Below are positions 1 to 8,661 of a stretch of DNA of 64,000 nucleotides, piece by piece. The DNA is from Bin87 sp963665395. GTDB lineage: Bacteria; Chloroflexota; Dehalococcoidia; Lucifugimonadales; UBA3495. Numbering within the stretch: position 1 is the first letter of the stretch; the number at the start of each line of letters is the position of its first letter. The notes below the pieces were generated by a model. The model was not told the origin of the DNA and ran no database searches. It was given only the letters and a program-made list of their open reading frames with translations. The stretch lies in contig OY762251.1 in assembly GCA_963665395.2 (NCBI GenBank), forward strand, positions 930,001 through 994,000, read 5' to 3'. The translations under genes and the position numbers were made by a program.

Positions 1-15
1 TTGTGCGGGTTACGG

Positions 16-91
16 GATTGCCGCGCTACGCTCGCTACGAGATTGCCGCGCTACGCTCGCTACGAGATTGCCGCGCTGCGCTCGCAATGAC
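16..91. repeat. 25-bp tandem repeat, about three units
   Basis: Units start at 16, 41 and 66 with the shared start GATTGCCGCGCTACGCTCGC. The third unit diverges into CTGCGCTCGCAATGACAG. This is the same core (CATTGCGAGCGCAGCG on the other strand) found inside the small elements near 11.6, 24.8, 45.5 and 50.8 kb. The array may extend beyond the left edge. Confidence 0.85.
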
Positions 92-99
92 AGGGATGG

Positions 100-612
100 C
101 TAGGCGCCGAACTCGGTGCCGATGAGGACGGCCACCGGGCGGCTGAGGCGCTGGGACTCTTCGAAAGCGATGCTGATGCGGTCCGCGTCGTCGTCGGTTT
201 CGACCAGGTAGTAGTTGATGCCCCAGGCGTGGAGGATGTGCTCGATGAAACGGCCGGCTGAGTCGGGAGTGGGGCCGCGCCGGGTCCAGCCGCGATAGCC
301 GACCAGCATGACCAGGGGCTGGTTAAGGTCGAGGCACAGGCCGCGAATGGAGTCGCCGGCCTCGAAAACGCCGGTGTTCTGGATGAGAACCACGGGGTTG
401 GCCCCACCGACCCAGAGACCGGCGGCAACGGCCATGGTTTCGCCCTCGCGACACACCGGAATGAGGTCCAGGGTGGGTTCCTCCAGCATCATGTTGTAGA
501 GGAAGTTGGTTTCGCTGTCCGGGAGCCAGACGACGTGGGAAACGTTGTTCTTTTTCAGCTCGGCTACCAGGGAACCCGGATGCAAAACAGATTCGTACAC
601 TTCAGTGGTCAT
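100..612 (-). CDS. TPP-dependent decarboxylase alpha subunit (sulfopyruvate/phosphonopyruvate decarboxylase-like)
   Basis: 170 residues of the N-terminal, pyrimidine-binding half of a TPP decarboxylase, the ComD type subunit that pairs with a separate PP-binding beta subunit. It is clearly a paralogue of the product at 54322-54831, sharing HVVWLPDSETNFLY near residue 26, the VGYRGWTR block, and INYYLVE. A ribosome site (AAGGAGTCT) lies just upstream of the ATG. The beta subunit would be expected at lower coordinates on this strand, outside the window, by analogy with the complete pair near 54 kb. The true substrate (sulfopyruvate, phosphonopyruvate or another 2-oxo acid) cannot be told from sequence alone. 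Confidence 0.85.
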   Translation of the reverse strand: MTTEVYESVLHPGSLVAELKKNNVSHVVWLPDSETNFLYNMMLEEPTLDLIPVCREGETMAVAAGLWVGGANPVVLIQNTGVFEAGDSIRGLCLDLNQPLVMLVGYRGWTRRGPTPDSAGRFIEHILHAWGINYYLVETDDDADRISIAFEESQRLSRPVAVLIGTEFGA

Positions 613-724
613 TCTGGAGACTCCTTGGGGCGATGGGCGGGAAGGGTGTATGAACAGTGCGTAATTTTCCAGCCGGCATTATATGGGGCGGGATTTGGGG
701 CGTCAACGGGCGGGGTTTCCTCAC

Positions 725-1991
725 CAGGGCAATCGCATCTTATCCGAGGAGGACTTTGAGCAGGTAATCCTCATCCCATCCGGCGTTGAGCCGTTTCCCC
801 TGGATGCCTACTTTCAAGGTTCTTTCGTTTTTCAGCAGGTTGTGTCCGATCTGCCGCAAGATGTTCATGTTTTGCGGCCCGTGCTCCTTGCGCACTCGGC
901 ACTGATCCTCCCGAAAGGTCACGTCCAAGGTCCAGTGCAACGAGTTTTCGATGCTCCAGTGGCTTCTGACGACGGTCAGCAGTTGCTCCGCTGCGCCAGC
1001 CAGGCTACTGATGTAGTAGCGGGGTTGACTGGTGCTACCTTCCGGAGTTTGGCGATGGCCCACCACTTTGACCACCGCTTTTAGTTGCGGCCATCGCCCC
1101 TGGGGGTCCAGATAGTCCAGACAGTCTTGATCGGCGATGACCCGGCATTCCCGCCGTTCCACCCGCCCGTGTCCCTTATCCAGGGTTTGAGCGTGATCAT
1201 GGGGCGCCCCGTCAAACCCCCAAGCTTCGGCGCCTTCAAACAGATCTTGAATGCCTTCGTACAGTTGACCCTGGTTCTCCTTCACCGCCAGCACGTAATC
1301 GGCCCCGCCGTCGGTAATCTGCTGGGCAATCTCCCGCTGGCCGCCCATGGCGTCGATAGTTATGATGCAGCCATGCAAGTCCAGCATCTCCAGCAGTTGC
1401 GGGATGGCGGTGATCTCATTGGATTTCTCGTCGGTCTTGACCCCGTGTCGTAGCACGGGGCAGGCTCTGGCCCAGGGTCAGGCTCTGTTGCGTGGCCCAG
1501 GCGCTGACCATGTGAATGGCCCCTTTCTTACTCGCCCGGTCATAGGACCGTCGGGCCGTCTTGCCGTCAATCCGCCTGCGGCGGACCACTTCTCCCGGCA
1601 GCAGTTCAGCGATGGCCTGGGTCCAGGATACGAAGCAATTCTGCAACTGCATCGGGTCTAGCCGAGCGAAAACGGCGCCGAAAGTGTCGTGCGAGGGGAT
1701 GCCGTGGGGCAGTTCCAGGAAGGTTTGAAACCATTCCTGCTTGCTTTTGCCGAAGAGTTCGACGTGAACCCAGGAATCGGCGCCGCAGATGGTGGCGCAA
1801 ATGGAGATGGCGATGATGTCCACCAGCTTATGATGCTTGGTGCGCTCCACGCGGGGGTCGTCCAGCTCGGCGAAATGATCGAGAATGGTTGCCTTGGGCG
1901 CTTGCGCCATGTCCTGCCGCCTCCATGACGTTCAACGGATCGTGGCACGTTAGCACATTTCTAAAAATCCCATTCATATGCGATAGCCCTG
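725..1991 (-). mobile_element. ISAs1-family insertion sequence, about 1.27 kb
   Basis: The element is bounded by inverted ends: CAGGGCAATCGCAT at 725 and the complement of CAGGGCTATCGCATATG ending at 1991. Its length, end sequence and transposase all fit the ISAs1 family. No matching target duplication is seen: the left flank is GTTTCCTCAC and the right flank is taken up by a second element that begins 2 bp later. The copy therefore looks old or rearranged, and its transposase is frameshifted. Confidence 0.8.
740..1910 (-). pseudogene. ISAs1-family transposase, frameshifted
   Basis: Two overlapping reading frames together make one DDE transposase. The N-terminal part (1910 to about 1460) has the LDHFAELDDPR start and the RRIDGKTARRSYD block. 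The C-terminal part (about 1456 to 740) has VKTDEKSNEITAIPQLLEML, ITIDAMGGQ, YVLAVKENQ and the RSHWSIENSLHW block. The join carries about 25 extra bases relative to a simple LGQ-VKTDEKS junction. Those bases contain a small inverted repeat (CCCCGTG and CACGGGG around TCGTAG), which shifts the frame by one. The protein is probably not made intact; programmed frameshifting is possible but I see no slippery run. Confidence 0.85.
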
Positions 1992-2014
1992 ATCAGGGCT
2001 ATCGCATATGAATG
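1971..2014. repeat. 44-bp perfect palindrome at a mobile-element junction
   Basis: Two 20-nt arms beginning CATTCATATGCGATAGCCCT flank a central GATC. The left arm is the right end of the ISAs1 element. The right arm is the left end of the small element at 1994-2166. Confidence 0.95.
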
Positions 2015-2166
2015 TTTCCGGGCAGATAGTATTACGAAACCTTAATCGGCACGGCAAATTTTTGACCTGTCTGCTGTGTCGCAAGGGACTTCAGAAAGTT
2101 CTCCAGCCCAAAATCGTCCGAAAATCAAGCGTTGCGGCCTCGAAAATTTCATATGCGATAGCCCTG
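1994..2166. mobile_element. MITE, family A copy 1 (ISAs1-type ends)
   Basis: 173 bp bounded by the inverted repeat CAGGGCTATCGCATATG (1994-2010 and 2150-2166). The flanks TAGCCCTGAT (1984-1993) and TTGCCCTGAT (2167-2176) match at 9 of 10 positions, as expected of a target duplication. The element therefore seems to have inserted into the outer end of the ISAs1 copy. No open reading frame is inside. It probably relied on an ISAs1-type transposase acting in trans. Confidence 0.75.
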
Positions 2167-2185
2167 TTGCCCTGATCGGCCGCTA

Positions 2186-2213
2186 TTGACACCGGGATCA
2201 CTTATGCTATCAT
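2186..2213 (+). promoter_or_regulatory. Promoter of the metal operon
   Basis: TTGACA at 2186-2191 and TATCAT at 2208-2213 are separated by 16 bp, about 40 bp before the ATG of the Fur-family gene. No convincing Zur/Fur palindrome was identified by eye. Confidence 0.6.
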
Positions 2214-2251
2214 TGGTTCCCGCAAATTACTGCAATAAGGGTGGGGCGCCT

Positions 2252-2683
2252 ATGTCTGGACACGAATCGGCAGTTACCCGTTTGCGTTCGCAGGGTTATC
2301 GAATCACCCCGCAGCGCCTTTCGGTGCTGGACATCGTAGCCGGCCGCACCGGGCATATTGGAGCGGACGAGGTCTGGAACCTGGCCAAGGAACAGCATCC
2401 CTACGTTGACCTGGCGACCATCTACCGTACCCTGCAACTCCTGAAACGCCTGGGCGTGGTGACCGAGGTGGTCATTGGGAACAAGCTCCATTTCGAACTG
2501 GCCGACCAGCACAACCGGCACAACCACATGGTCTGCTCGGAGTGCGATGGGGTGCAAACCCTCAGCCCGGACTACCTGGCTGAGTTCAGTAATCGTCTGG
2601 AGCAGGAGTTTGGATTCACGCCCGACTTGGACAACCTCACCATCGGCGGGAAATGCTCCAAGTGCCTGGAGGCCGCCGCTTGA
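2252..2683 (+). CDS. Fur-family metal-responsive repressor (probably Zur-like)
   Basis: 143 residues with a winged helix (GYRITPQRLSVLDIV near residue 15, then DLATIYRTLQLL), the His-rich metal site QHNRHNHMVC, and two CxxC pairs at residues 95-98 and 135-138 that should bind the structural zinc. The ATG at 2252 is preferred over the longer frame because GGGTGGGG lies 7 nt upstream and a promoter sits at 2186-2213. It leads a co-directional cluster encoding a complete metal ABC importer, so its likely job is to repress that operon when the metal is plentiful. Zinc rather than iron or manganese is inferred from the neighbours and not proven. Confidence 0.9.
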   Translation: MSGHESAVTRLRSQGYRITPQRLSVLDIVAGRTGHIGADEVWNLAKEQHPYVDLATIYRTLQLLKRLGVVTEVVIGNKLHFELADQHNRHNHMVCSECDGVQTLSPDYLAEFSNRLEQEFGFTPDLDNLTIGGKCSKCLEAAA

Positions 2684-2729
2684 TCGGCGATCCGTCCTTT
2701 CCTTGCCCAACCTCTCCCAAGAGTCCTGA

Positions 2730-3776
2730 TTGATTTTGCTTAAGGTAATCACTGTCATGGCGGCGCTTGTCGCCATCATCGCGTCCCTCGCCTGCGCTAA
2801 CGAACCGGCTCCCCCGGCGTCGGATGCCCCGGCGCCAACGCCGCAACCTTCTGCTTCAGGCTCCCGCCTCAATGTTGCGGCTACCGTGTCGCCCATCACC
2901 AGCATCGTGGAAAACATCGGCGGCGACCGCATCACTTTGCGCGGGATAGTGCCCGAAGGGGTCAACTCCCATACCTTCGAACCCGCCCCCTCGGTGGCCG
3001 CAACTCTTGCCGAATCGGATCTGGTATTCCTCAACGGCCTGTTCCTGGAGGAACCTACCCTGGAAATGGCGGAGGCCAACCTGAAGCCCGGCGCCGCCAT
3101 CGTCAGCCTGGGCGAACAGACCATCACGCGAGAGGAATGGCGGTTCGATTTCTCCTTCCCGGAGGAAGGCGGCCACCCCAACCCGCACCTCTGGCCTGAC
3201 CCGATACTGGCCTTGCGCTACGCCGAGATAACGCGCGACACCCTGGTTGAGCGCGACCCGGAAAACGGGGATTACTACGCGGCCAACTACGACGCTTTCG
3301 CCCAGCGCATTGCCGTCCTGGACGCCGCCATCAAAGCCGCCGTACCCACCATCCCGCCGGAAAAACGCAAGCTTTTGACTTATCACGACTCCTGGGCCTA
3401 CTTCGCCGACCGCTACGGTCTGACCGTCATCGGGGCCGTGCAACCTTCCGACTTTTCCGAACCCTCGGCCCGCGAGGTCGCAGACTTGATCACTCAAATC
3501 AAGTCTGAAGGCATCCCCGCCGTGTTCGGCTCCGAAGTGTTCCCCAGCGACGTCATGCAGACCATCGCCGCCGAGTCCGGCGCCGCATACATCGACGAAC
3601 TCAGCGACGACGACCTGCCCGGCGCGCCCGGAGACCCGCTCCACAGCTACTTGGGCCTGGCGGTGTCCAATATGCGGGTTATGATACCGGCATTGGGCGG
3701 CGACGCTTCCGCCTTCGACCACGTTGACGTTTCCCCCGTTTTCGACGGCGCATCCAACGCCATCTACCCCCAATAA
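2730..3776 (+). CDS. znuA: Metal ABC transporter substrate-binding lipoprotein (ZnuA/TroA-like)
   Basis: A cluster-9 (ZnuA/TroA) solute-binding protein of 348 residues. A short hydrophobic signal ends in the lipobox SLAC, so the mature protein should be lipid-anchored outside the membrane. Metal ligands seen in order are His in NSHTFEP, His in HPNPHLWPDP, His in TYHDSWAYFADRYG, and an acidic residue near the DPLHSYLG region. The start is TTG with an AAGAG site upstream; the next in-frame ATG would shorten the signal. It follows the Fur-family gene and precedes the matching ATPase and permease. Zn and Mn members are hard to separate by eye. Confidence 0.9.
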   Translation: MILLKVITVMAALVAIIASLACANEPAPPASDAPAPTPQPSASGSRLNVAATVSPITSIVENIGGDRITLRGIVPEGVNSHTFEPAPSVAATLAESDLVFLNGLFLEEPTLEMAEANLKPGAAIVSLGEQTITREEWRFDFSFPEEGGHPNPHLWPDPILALRYAEITRDTLVERDPENGDYYAANYDAFAQRIAVLDAAIKAAVPTIPPEKRKLLTYHDSWAYFADRYGLTVIGAVQPSDFSEPSAREVADLITQIKSEGIPAVFGSEVFPSDVMQTIAAESGAAYIDELSDDDLPGAPGDPLHSYLGLAVSNMRVMIPALGGDASAFDHVDVSPVFDGASNAIYPQ

Positions 3777-3821
3777 AAATCCCGTCCATCCCCTTCATCC
3801 ATGTAAATACCCGCAATCACC

Positions 3822-4781
3822 ATGCTGCACCCACCGGAATTAGAGCACCTGCACCGTCCCGACCCGGACGCGCCGCCCATTGTGGAACTGTCGGGCGTTA
3901 CCGCCGGGTATAATGGCTCGCAAGTCCTTCGGAATGTTGACCTGCGAATATTGCCCGGGGATTTCGTCGGGCTGCTTGGCCCCAGCGGTTCGGGCAAAAC
4001 CACGCTGCTGCGGACCATATTGGGCGCTGTTCGTGTCCAGAGCGGCCGGGTTCGCGTGAACGGCAAAGCCGTGGGCGGGCGCGGTGGCCGGGCCGGATAC
4101 GTTCCCCAACTGGAAACCATCGACTGGAACTTCCCCGTGACCGTCGAGGAAACCGTCATGATGGGCCGCACCGCGTCCAATCCCCTGTTCCCCTGGTTCC
4201 GCAAACCGGAGCGTGAGTTGGCCCATGACATGATGGAGCGGCTGGGCATCGCCGGCTTGGCCAAACGTCACATCCGGCAGCTCTCCGGCGGACAACAGCA
4301 GCGGGTGTTCTTGGCTCGCGCCCTCATCAGCAACCCGGAACTCCTGTTGCTGGACGAGCCAACCTCCGGCGTGGACGTGAAAACCCGCGACGACGTGATG
4401 CACCTGCTCCACGATCTCAACCACGCCGGCGTCACCATCATCCTGACCACTCACGAGATTAACGCCGTCGCCGTGCACCTCCCGCGCATTGTTTGCCTCA
4501 ACGGTTCCATCGTAGCCGATGGCCCGCCCCATCGGGTGATTGCGCCCCACATCCTGCTGGAAGTGTACGGCGCGGAGATGCCAGTCATTCAGTATCATGG
4601 CATGACCCTGGTGGCGGAAAGCGCCCACTTCTGGATCGACCGCGGCGGTGAGGAACCCTTGGCCACAGTGCCCGATGACAGCCATCGCGAGCCGGTCATT
4701 CCGCACGTCCATACCACGTCGGATAATGTGCCCGTCCACCATCACCACGGCAGCGAAGCTCCTGCTCCGGGGGATTGCTGA
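3822..4781 (+). CDS. znuC: Metal ABC transporter ATP-binding protein with His-rich tail
   Basis: ABC ATPase of 319 residues that powers metal import on the cytoplasmic side. It has Walker A GPSGSGKTT near residue 53, the signature LSGGQQQR, Walker B LLLLDEP and the switch histidine in TTHE. The family core is about 240-250 residues. Here an extra C-terminal stretch of some 60 residues ends in HVHTTSDNVPVHHHHG, a likely metal-binding or sensing tail. The stop codon is immediately followed by the TTG start of the permease, so the two are translationally linked. Confidence 0.93.
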   Translation: MLHPPELEHLHRPDPDAPPIVELSGVTAGYNGSQVLRNVDLRILPGDFVGLLGPSGSGKTTLLRTILGAVRVQSGRVRVNGKAVGGRGGRAGYVPQLETIDWNFPVTVEETVMMGRTASNPLFPWFRKPERELAHDMMERLGIAGLAKRHIRQLSGGQQQRVFLARALISNPELLLLDEPTSGVDVKTRDDVMHLLHDLNHAGVTIILTTHEINAVAVHLPRIVCLNGSIVADGPPHRVIAPHILLEVYGAEMPVIQYHGMTLVAESAHFWIDRGGEEPLATVPDDSHREPVIPHVHTTSDNVPVHHHHGSEAPAPGDC

Positions 4782-5651
4782 TTGTTGCTGGAACCCTTTG
4801 AGTTTGGCTTCTTCGTGCGCGCCATCATTGCCGCCTGCCTGATCGGCGGTCTGTGCGGCCTGATGGGCGTGTACATCGTGCTGCGTGGAATGTCCTACAT
4901 CGGGCACGGGCTGTCCCACGCTATTTTCGGCGGCGCGGTGGTCAGCTGGATAATGTCAATTAACTTCTACGTCGGCGCCACCGCGTGGGGATTTCTGTCG
5001 GCGCTGCTGATCGCGTGGACGACGCGCAAGAACCCCATCGGGTCCGATGCCGCAATCGGCATCATCACCACCGCCAGCTTCGCCTTGGGGATCGCCATCA
5101 TCAGCCGGTTCGGCAGCTTTACCCGCGACTTCGAGGCATCATTGTGGGGGAGCGTGCTGGCGGTTGACACCGGCGATCTCATCGCAATCGCAGTCGTAAC
5201 CGTCGTGGTGGCAATCGTCTTTTTCTTATCCTACAAACTGTTCCTATTCGCCACGTTCGACGCCGAGGTAGCCCAATTCTACGGCGTGCCCACGGCTTGG
5301 GTTGACGCCCTTTTTTCACTGCTGCTGGCGGGAACCATTGTAGTCTCGATGCAGGTGCTGGGCGTAACCATGATCGCCGCCGCGGTAGTAATACCCCCGA
5401 TTGTCGCCAGATTGCTCACCAACAGTTTCGGAAAAATGACGTTGCTGTCGGTGGGGATAGGTATAATGTGCGCCGTGCTGGGCATTTACATCAGCTACTT
5501 CATTGACGTGTCGTCCGGAGCCAGCGTTGTGCTGCTTTCGGCGGCGTTGTTCGTGGCGGCGCTGGCGTGGTCAAAAGTCCGCACCCGCATAAATCGAGCG
5601 CCGGTCGAAGCCGGAGGCCTGTCACAGTTGCCTCGCGGTTCGCTGGAATAA
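4782..5651 (+). CDS. znuB: Metal ABC transporter permease (ZnuB-like)
   Basis: 289 residues with about eight hydrophobic segments typical of the ABC-3 permease family, including LRGMSYIGHGLSHAIFGGAV near residue 34 and VTMIAAAVVIPPIVARLLT in the later half. It should form the membrane channel that receives metal from the ZnuA-like protein. The start is TTG directly after the ATPase stop, with no spacer. Together the three genes make a complete importer of the zinc/manganese class. Confidence 0.92.
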   Translation: MLLEPFEFGFFVRAIIAACLIGGLCGLMGVYIVLRGMSYIGHGLSHAIFGGAVVSWIMSINFYVGATAWGFLSALLIAWTTRKNPIGSDAAIGIITTASFALGIAIISRFGSFTRDFEASLWGSVLAVDTGDLIAIAVVTVVVAIVFFLSYKLFLFATFDAEVAQFYGVPTAWVDALFSLLLAGTIVVSMQVLGVTMIAAAVVIPPIVARLLTNSFGKMTLLSVGIGIMCAVLGIYISYFIDVSSGASVVLLSAALFVAALAWSKVRTRINRAPVEAGGLSQLPRGSLE

Positions 5652-5684
5652 CCTCCATTTTCTCACCGGCCACAGGAGGAAACT

Positions 5685-7208
5685 ATGGCGCATGCACATC
5701 ACCACCACGCCGCGCCCTCGGTGGTCGAGGGCCGAACCGGATTCCGCAGGGGGGCCGCCTTTATCATCGGCGGCCTGTCCAGCGGGCATGGCGTCTTCCA
5801 CTCCATTGCCCAAAGCTTCATCGTGGTGCTGCCGGAAGTCCGAGACCTGCTCCTCGGCGGCAGCGTGATTGCCGTCAACAGCATTCAATCGGCCCGTGAA
5901 ATCGCCTCGGGCGTGGTGGCCTTGCCGGGAGGAGTGCTGACCGACGCCCTCCGTCGGTATTGGGGTTGGGTGATGGCAGTGTGTATGGCCCTCTTCGGCG
6001 TGGGCTGGCTGCTGATGGCGGCGGCCGGATGGCAGGTGCCGGGCAGCGGTTGGGTGGCCCCTCCGCCGTCGGCTGTCGCCGCGGGAGCGGCCGCTCCCTT
6101 CAACCCTTTGGGTTACGCCCTGCTGATAATAGGGATGTCGGTAGTCGCCATTGCGGCGTCCGTATGGCACCTGCCGGCCATGGCGGCCTTATCGTCCCAC
6201 TTCACCCACCGGCGTGGCGCCGTGCTGTCCTTCCACGGCGTGGGCGGCAACATCGGGGACGTGCTGGGGCCGGTGATCACGGGGGCGCTGCTGGCAGTGC
6301 TCGCCTGGCAAGCGATTATCACCATCTACGCGGCCGTGCCCATCTTTCTGGCGTTCCTGGTGTTCTGGGCCTTCCGCGACATTGGACAGCGGGCGCAGGC
6401 GGCCGTGGAAGAACAGGCCATCAGCACCATGCGGATGCAGATTGACGAGACCAAATTGCTGGTGCGCAATCCCCGGGTCTGGGGCATTACGGTGGTGGCG
6501 GGATTGCGCGGTATGGCGTACCTCGGGTTCCTCGTGCTGTTGCCTCAGTACCTGGTGGACGAACTGGGCTTTACCATCACCGAACACCGCAGTTTTGAAA
6601 ACCTGTTCATCCGCGGCTCTCTCATCGGCTTGCTGGTGCTGGTGGGTATCCTGGCCAGCCCAATAATGGGCTATCTGTCCGACCGGTTCGGACGCAAAAT
6701 AGTCCTGATTCCGGGGATGCTGTTCCTCGCCATCGTAACCGTACTGATGGCGCCTTTGGTCAACGGCCCTGAAGACCGCCTGGTGATGACCGTGCTTCTC
6801 GCGGCTCTCGGGCTTTTCCTCTTCAGTGATCAGCCCATCCTCACCGCCGCTGCCATGGACATCGTGCGCGAGGGGACGGCAGCAACCACGCTGGGCCTGC
6901 TGTCGACCTCCCGGTTCATACTGGCCGCGGCGTCCCCTCTCATCGCCGGCTGGCTGTACGGCGTCAACTTTGATTACCTGTTCTACTACACGGCCGTGCT
7001 GTACCTGGTGGCGGCGCTCATCCTGGCAGCGGTTCGGCTACCGCAACTGGCTCCGGTTGACGACCATCACGGCGGGCACGACGACCACGGCCACGGCGGA
7101 CACGGGCGCCATGACGACCACGGCGGCGGGCACGGACACCACGACGATCACGGGCACGGACACCATGATGACCATGGGCATGGAGGCCACGGCCATCGGC
7201 ATCATTAG
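5685..7208 (+). CDS. MFS transporter with histidine-rich termini
   Basis: 507 residues with about twelve membrane segments of the major facilitator superfamily, including the loop motif GYLSDRFGRK near residue 330. The N-terminus reads MAHAHHHH, and the last 50 or so residues are almost entirely His, Gly and Asp (HHDDHGHGHH repeats). Such tails bind zinc or nickel in known metal transporters. A GGAGGAAAC site lies 4 nt before the ATG. It closes the zinc-type operon 33 bp after the permease, so metal movement (efflux, sensing or buffering) is a reasonable inference. The MFS core itself does not reveal the substrate. Confidence 0.85.
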   Translation: MAHAHHHHAAPSVVEGRTGFRRGAAFIIGGLSSGHGVFHSIAQSFIVVLPEVRDLLLGGSVIAVNSIQSAREIASGVVALPGGVLTDALRRYWGWVMAVCMALFGVGWLLMAAAGWQVPGSGWVAPPPSAVAAGAAAPFNPLGYALLIIGMSVVAIAASVWHLPAMAALSSHFTHRRGAVLSFHGVGGNIGDVLGPVITGALLAVLAWQAIITIYAAVPIFLAFLVFWAFRDIGQRAQAAVEEQAISTMRMQIDETKLLVRNPRVWGITVVAGLRGMAYLGFLVLLPQYLVDELGFTITEHRSFENLFIRGSLIGLLVLVGILASPIMGYLSDRFGRKIVLIPGMLFLAIVTVLMAPLVNGPEDRLVMTVLLAALGLFLFSDQPILTAAAMDIVREGTAATTLGLLSTSRFILAAASPLIAGWLYGVNFDYLFYYTAVLYLVAALILAAVRLPQLAPVDDHHGGHDDHGHGGHGRHDDHGGGHGHHDDHGHGHHDDHGHGGHGHRHH

Positions 7209-7286
7209 ACGCAAGGCCGTGTGAGAGGCAAAAATGTAGGGGCGAATAATTATTCGCCCCATAGGCATCAAGTTAGGGGGTACAAA

Positions 7287-7345
7287 TGGGAAGCTACCGG
7301 TAAGATGGTGATTGCATTCCAATCAATCGCCACCGGAGCTTCCCA
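7287..7345 (+). promoter_or_regulatory. Hairpin masking the transposase ribosome site
   Basis: TGGGAAGCT (7287-7295) pairs perfectly with AGCTTCCCA (7337-7345). After one bulged A, CCGGT (7297-7301) pairs with ACCGG (7332-7336). The 3' arm covers the GGAG ribosome site and the first base of the start codon. This fits the known way insertion sequences limit translation from read-through transcripts. Confidence 0.5.
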
Positions 7346-8661
7346 TGAGCAGTGTACCAGAAGTTGCCCAGGCTATGAGCGAGGTTCTCGCCGCCGGCGC
7401 CGAGCAAGCCGCCGCGGCGACAGGACTGGTCCAGCGACGTTCCAAACTCAGCGGCAGTATCTTCACGCAGACCCTGGTTTTCGGGTGGTTGGCGGACCCG
7501 GACGCCAGCCTGTGCTCCCTGACCCAGATGGCGGCCACCTTGGGGGTGGAAATCAGCTCGCAGGCCCTGTTCCAGCGGTTCACCCCTCGGGCGGCCGAGT
7601 GTTTGCGGCAAGTCCTGGCGGCAGCGGTAGTGGAGGTGATTGCCGCGGAGCCGGTGGCCATTCCGGTATTGCAGCGGTTCAGCGCCGTGCTGGTGCAAGA
7701 TAGTTCAGTGGTCATGCTGCCCGATGCACTGCGGGAAATCTGGGCGGGCTGCGGCGGCAGCGGTTCCTACGGACAGTCGGCGTTGAAGTTGCAAGTGCGG
7801 CTGGACTTGACCACGGGCCGGATGCTGGGTCCCTTCCTGGATCATGGCCGGACCCCGGACAGCCATTCCCCAGTGCAGAGCGCGCCGCTACCGCCGGGGG
7901 CTTTGCGCCTGGCCGATTTGGGGTATTACCGCCTGGACACCTTCCGGGAAATAGCCCAGCAAAGCGGCTATTTCCTGTCCCGGTACAAGACCGGCACCAA
8001 ACTCTACCAGTGCGACGGCGCCGAACTGGACTTGGCGCGGTTGCTGTCCACTCCCGCCGCCACCAGCATCGACCAGCCGGTATTGCTGGGCAGTGCCCAC
8101 CGCTTGCCCGTCCGTCTGCTGGGCGCCAGAGTACCCCCGGAAGTAGGCGCCCAGCGGCGCCGTCAACTGAAAGACCAAGCCCGCAAGAAACAGCAGCAAC
8201 CCAGCAAAGCCCGTCTGGCTCTCTGCGATTGGACCATTTACGTAACCAACGCGCCCGTGGCCCTGCTGAACCGGGAGGAAGCCTTGATCTTGGCCCGCGC
8301 CCGCTGGCAGATTGAACTGCTTTTCAAGCTGTGGAAACAGCGCGGCGGCATTGACCGCTGGCGCTCGGCAAACCCCTGGCGGATACTCTGCGAGGTCTAT
8401 GCCAAACTGGTAGCCATGGTCATCCTGCACTGGACCTTGCTGACTGCGGTCTGGATGTACCCGAACCGCAGTCTGGTCAAGGCTGCGCATACGGTCCGCC
8501 GCTACGCCGTAATGCTGGCCAGCGCCATGACCGGAATAATGGCCCTGGCCACCGTCATCGAACAGATTGGCTTATGCCTGCGCGCCGGGTGTAGAATTGA
8601 AGGGCGTCGGCAACGCCCCAGCGCCTATCAATTATTGCTCGCCCTGGACGATAACGCTTAA
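7345..8661 (+). CDS. IS4-like DDE transposase
   Basis: 438 residues with an IS4-type DDE catalytic core: the first Asp in VLVQDSSVVMLP, the second in LADLGYYRLDTF, and Glu in the signature ARWQIELLFKLWK (R-3-E-6-K spacing as in the YREK motif). The ATG at 7345 is chosen because GGAG lies 6 nt upstream; a longer TTG start at 7312 has no support. The stop codon falls inside the right inverted end. No frameshift or internal stop is seen, so this copy appears intact. Confidence 0.88.
   Translation: MSSVPEVAQAMSEVLAAGAEQAAAATGLVQRRSKLSGSIFTQTLVFGWLADPDASLCSLTQMAATLGVEISSQALFQRFTPRAAECLRQVLAAAVVEVIAAEPVAIPVLQRFSAVLVQDSSVVMLPDALREIWAGCGGSGSYGQSALKLQVRLDLTTGRMLGPFLDHGRTPDSHSPVQSAPLPPGALRLADLGYYRLDTFREIAQQSGYFLSRYKTGTKLYQCDGAELDLARLLSTPAATSIDQPVLLGSAHRLPVRLLGARVPPEVGAQRRRQLKDQARKKQQQPSKARLALCDWTIYVTNAPVALLNREEALILARARWQIELLFKLWKQRGGIDRWRSANPWRILCEVYAKLVAMVILHWTLLTAVWMYPNRSLVKAAHTVRRYAVMLASAMTGIMALATVIEQIGLCLRAGCRIEGRRQRPSAYQLLLALDDNA

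Noticed and set aside
16..91. Possible CRISPR array at the left edge
   Set aside because: The units are contiguous tandem repeats without spacers, and the same core occurs as dispersed repeats elsewhere.
2210..4919. Long minus-strand frames opposite the metal operon
   Set aside because: They are antisense to four well-supported genes and have no recognisable domains.
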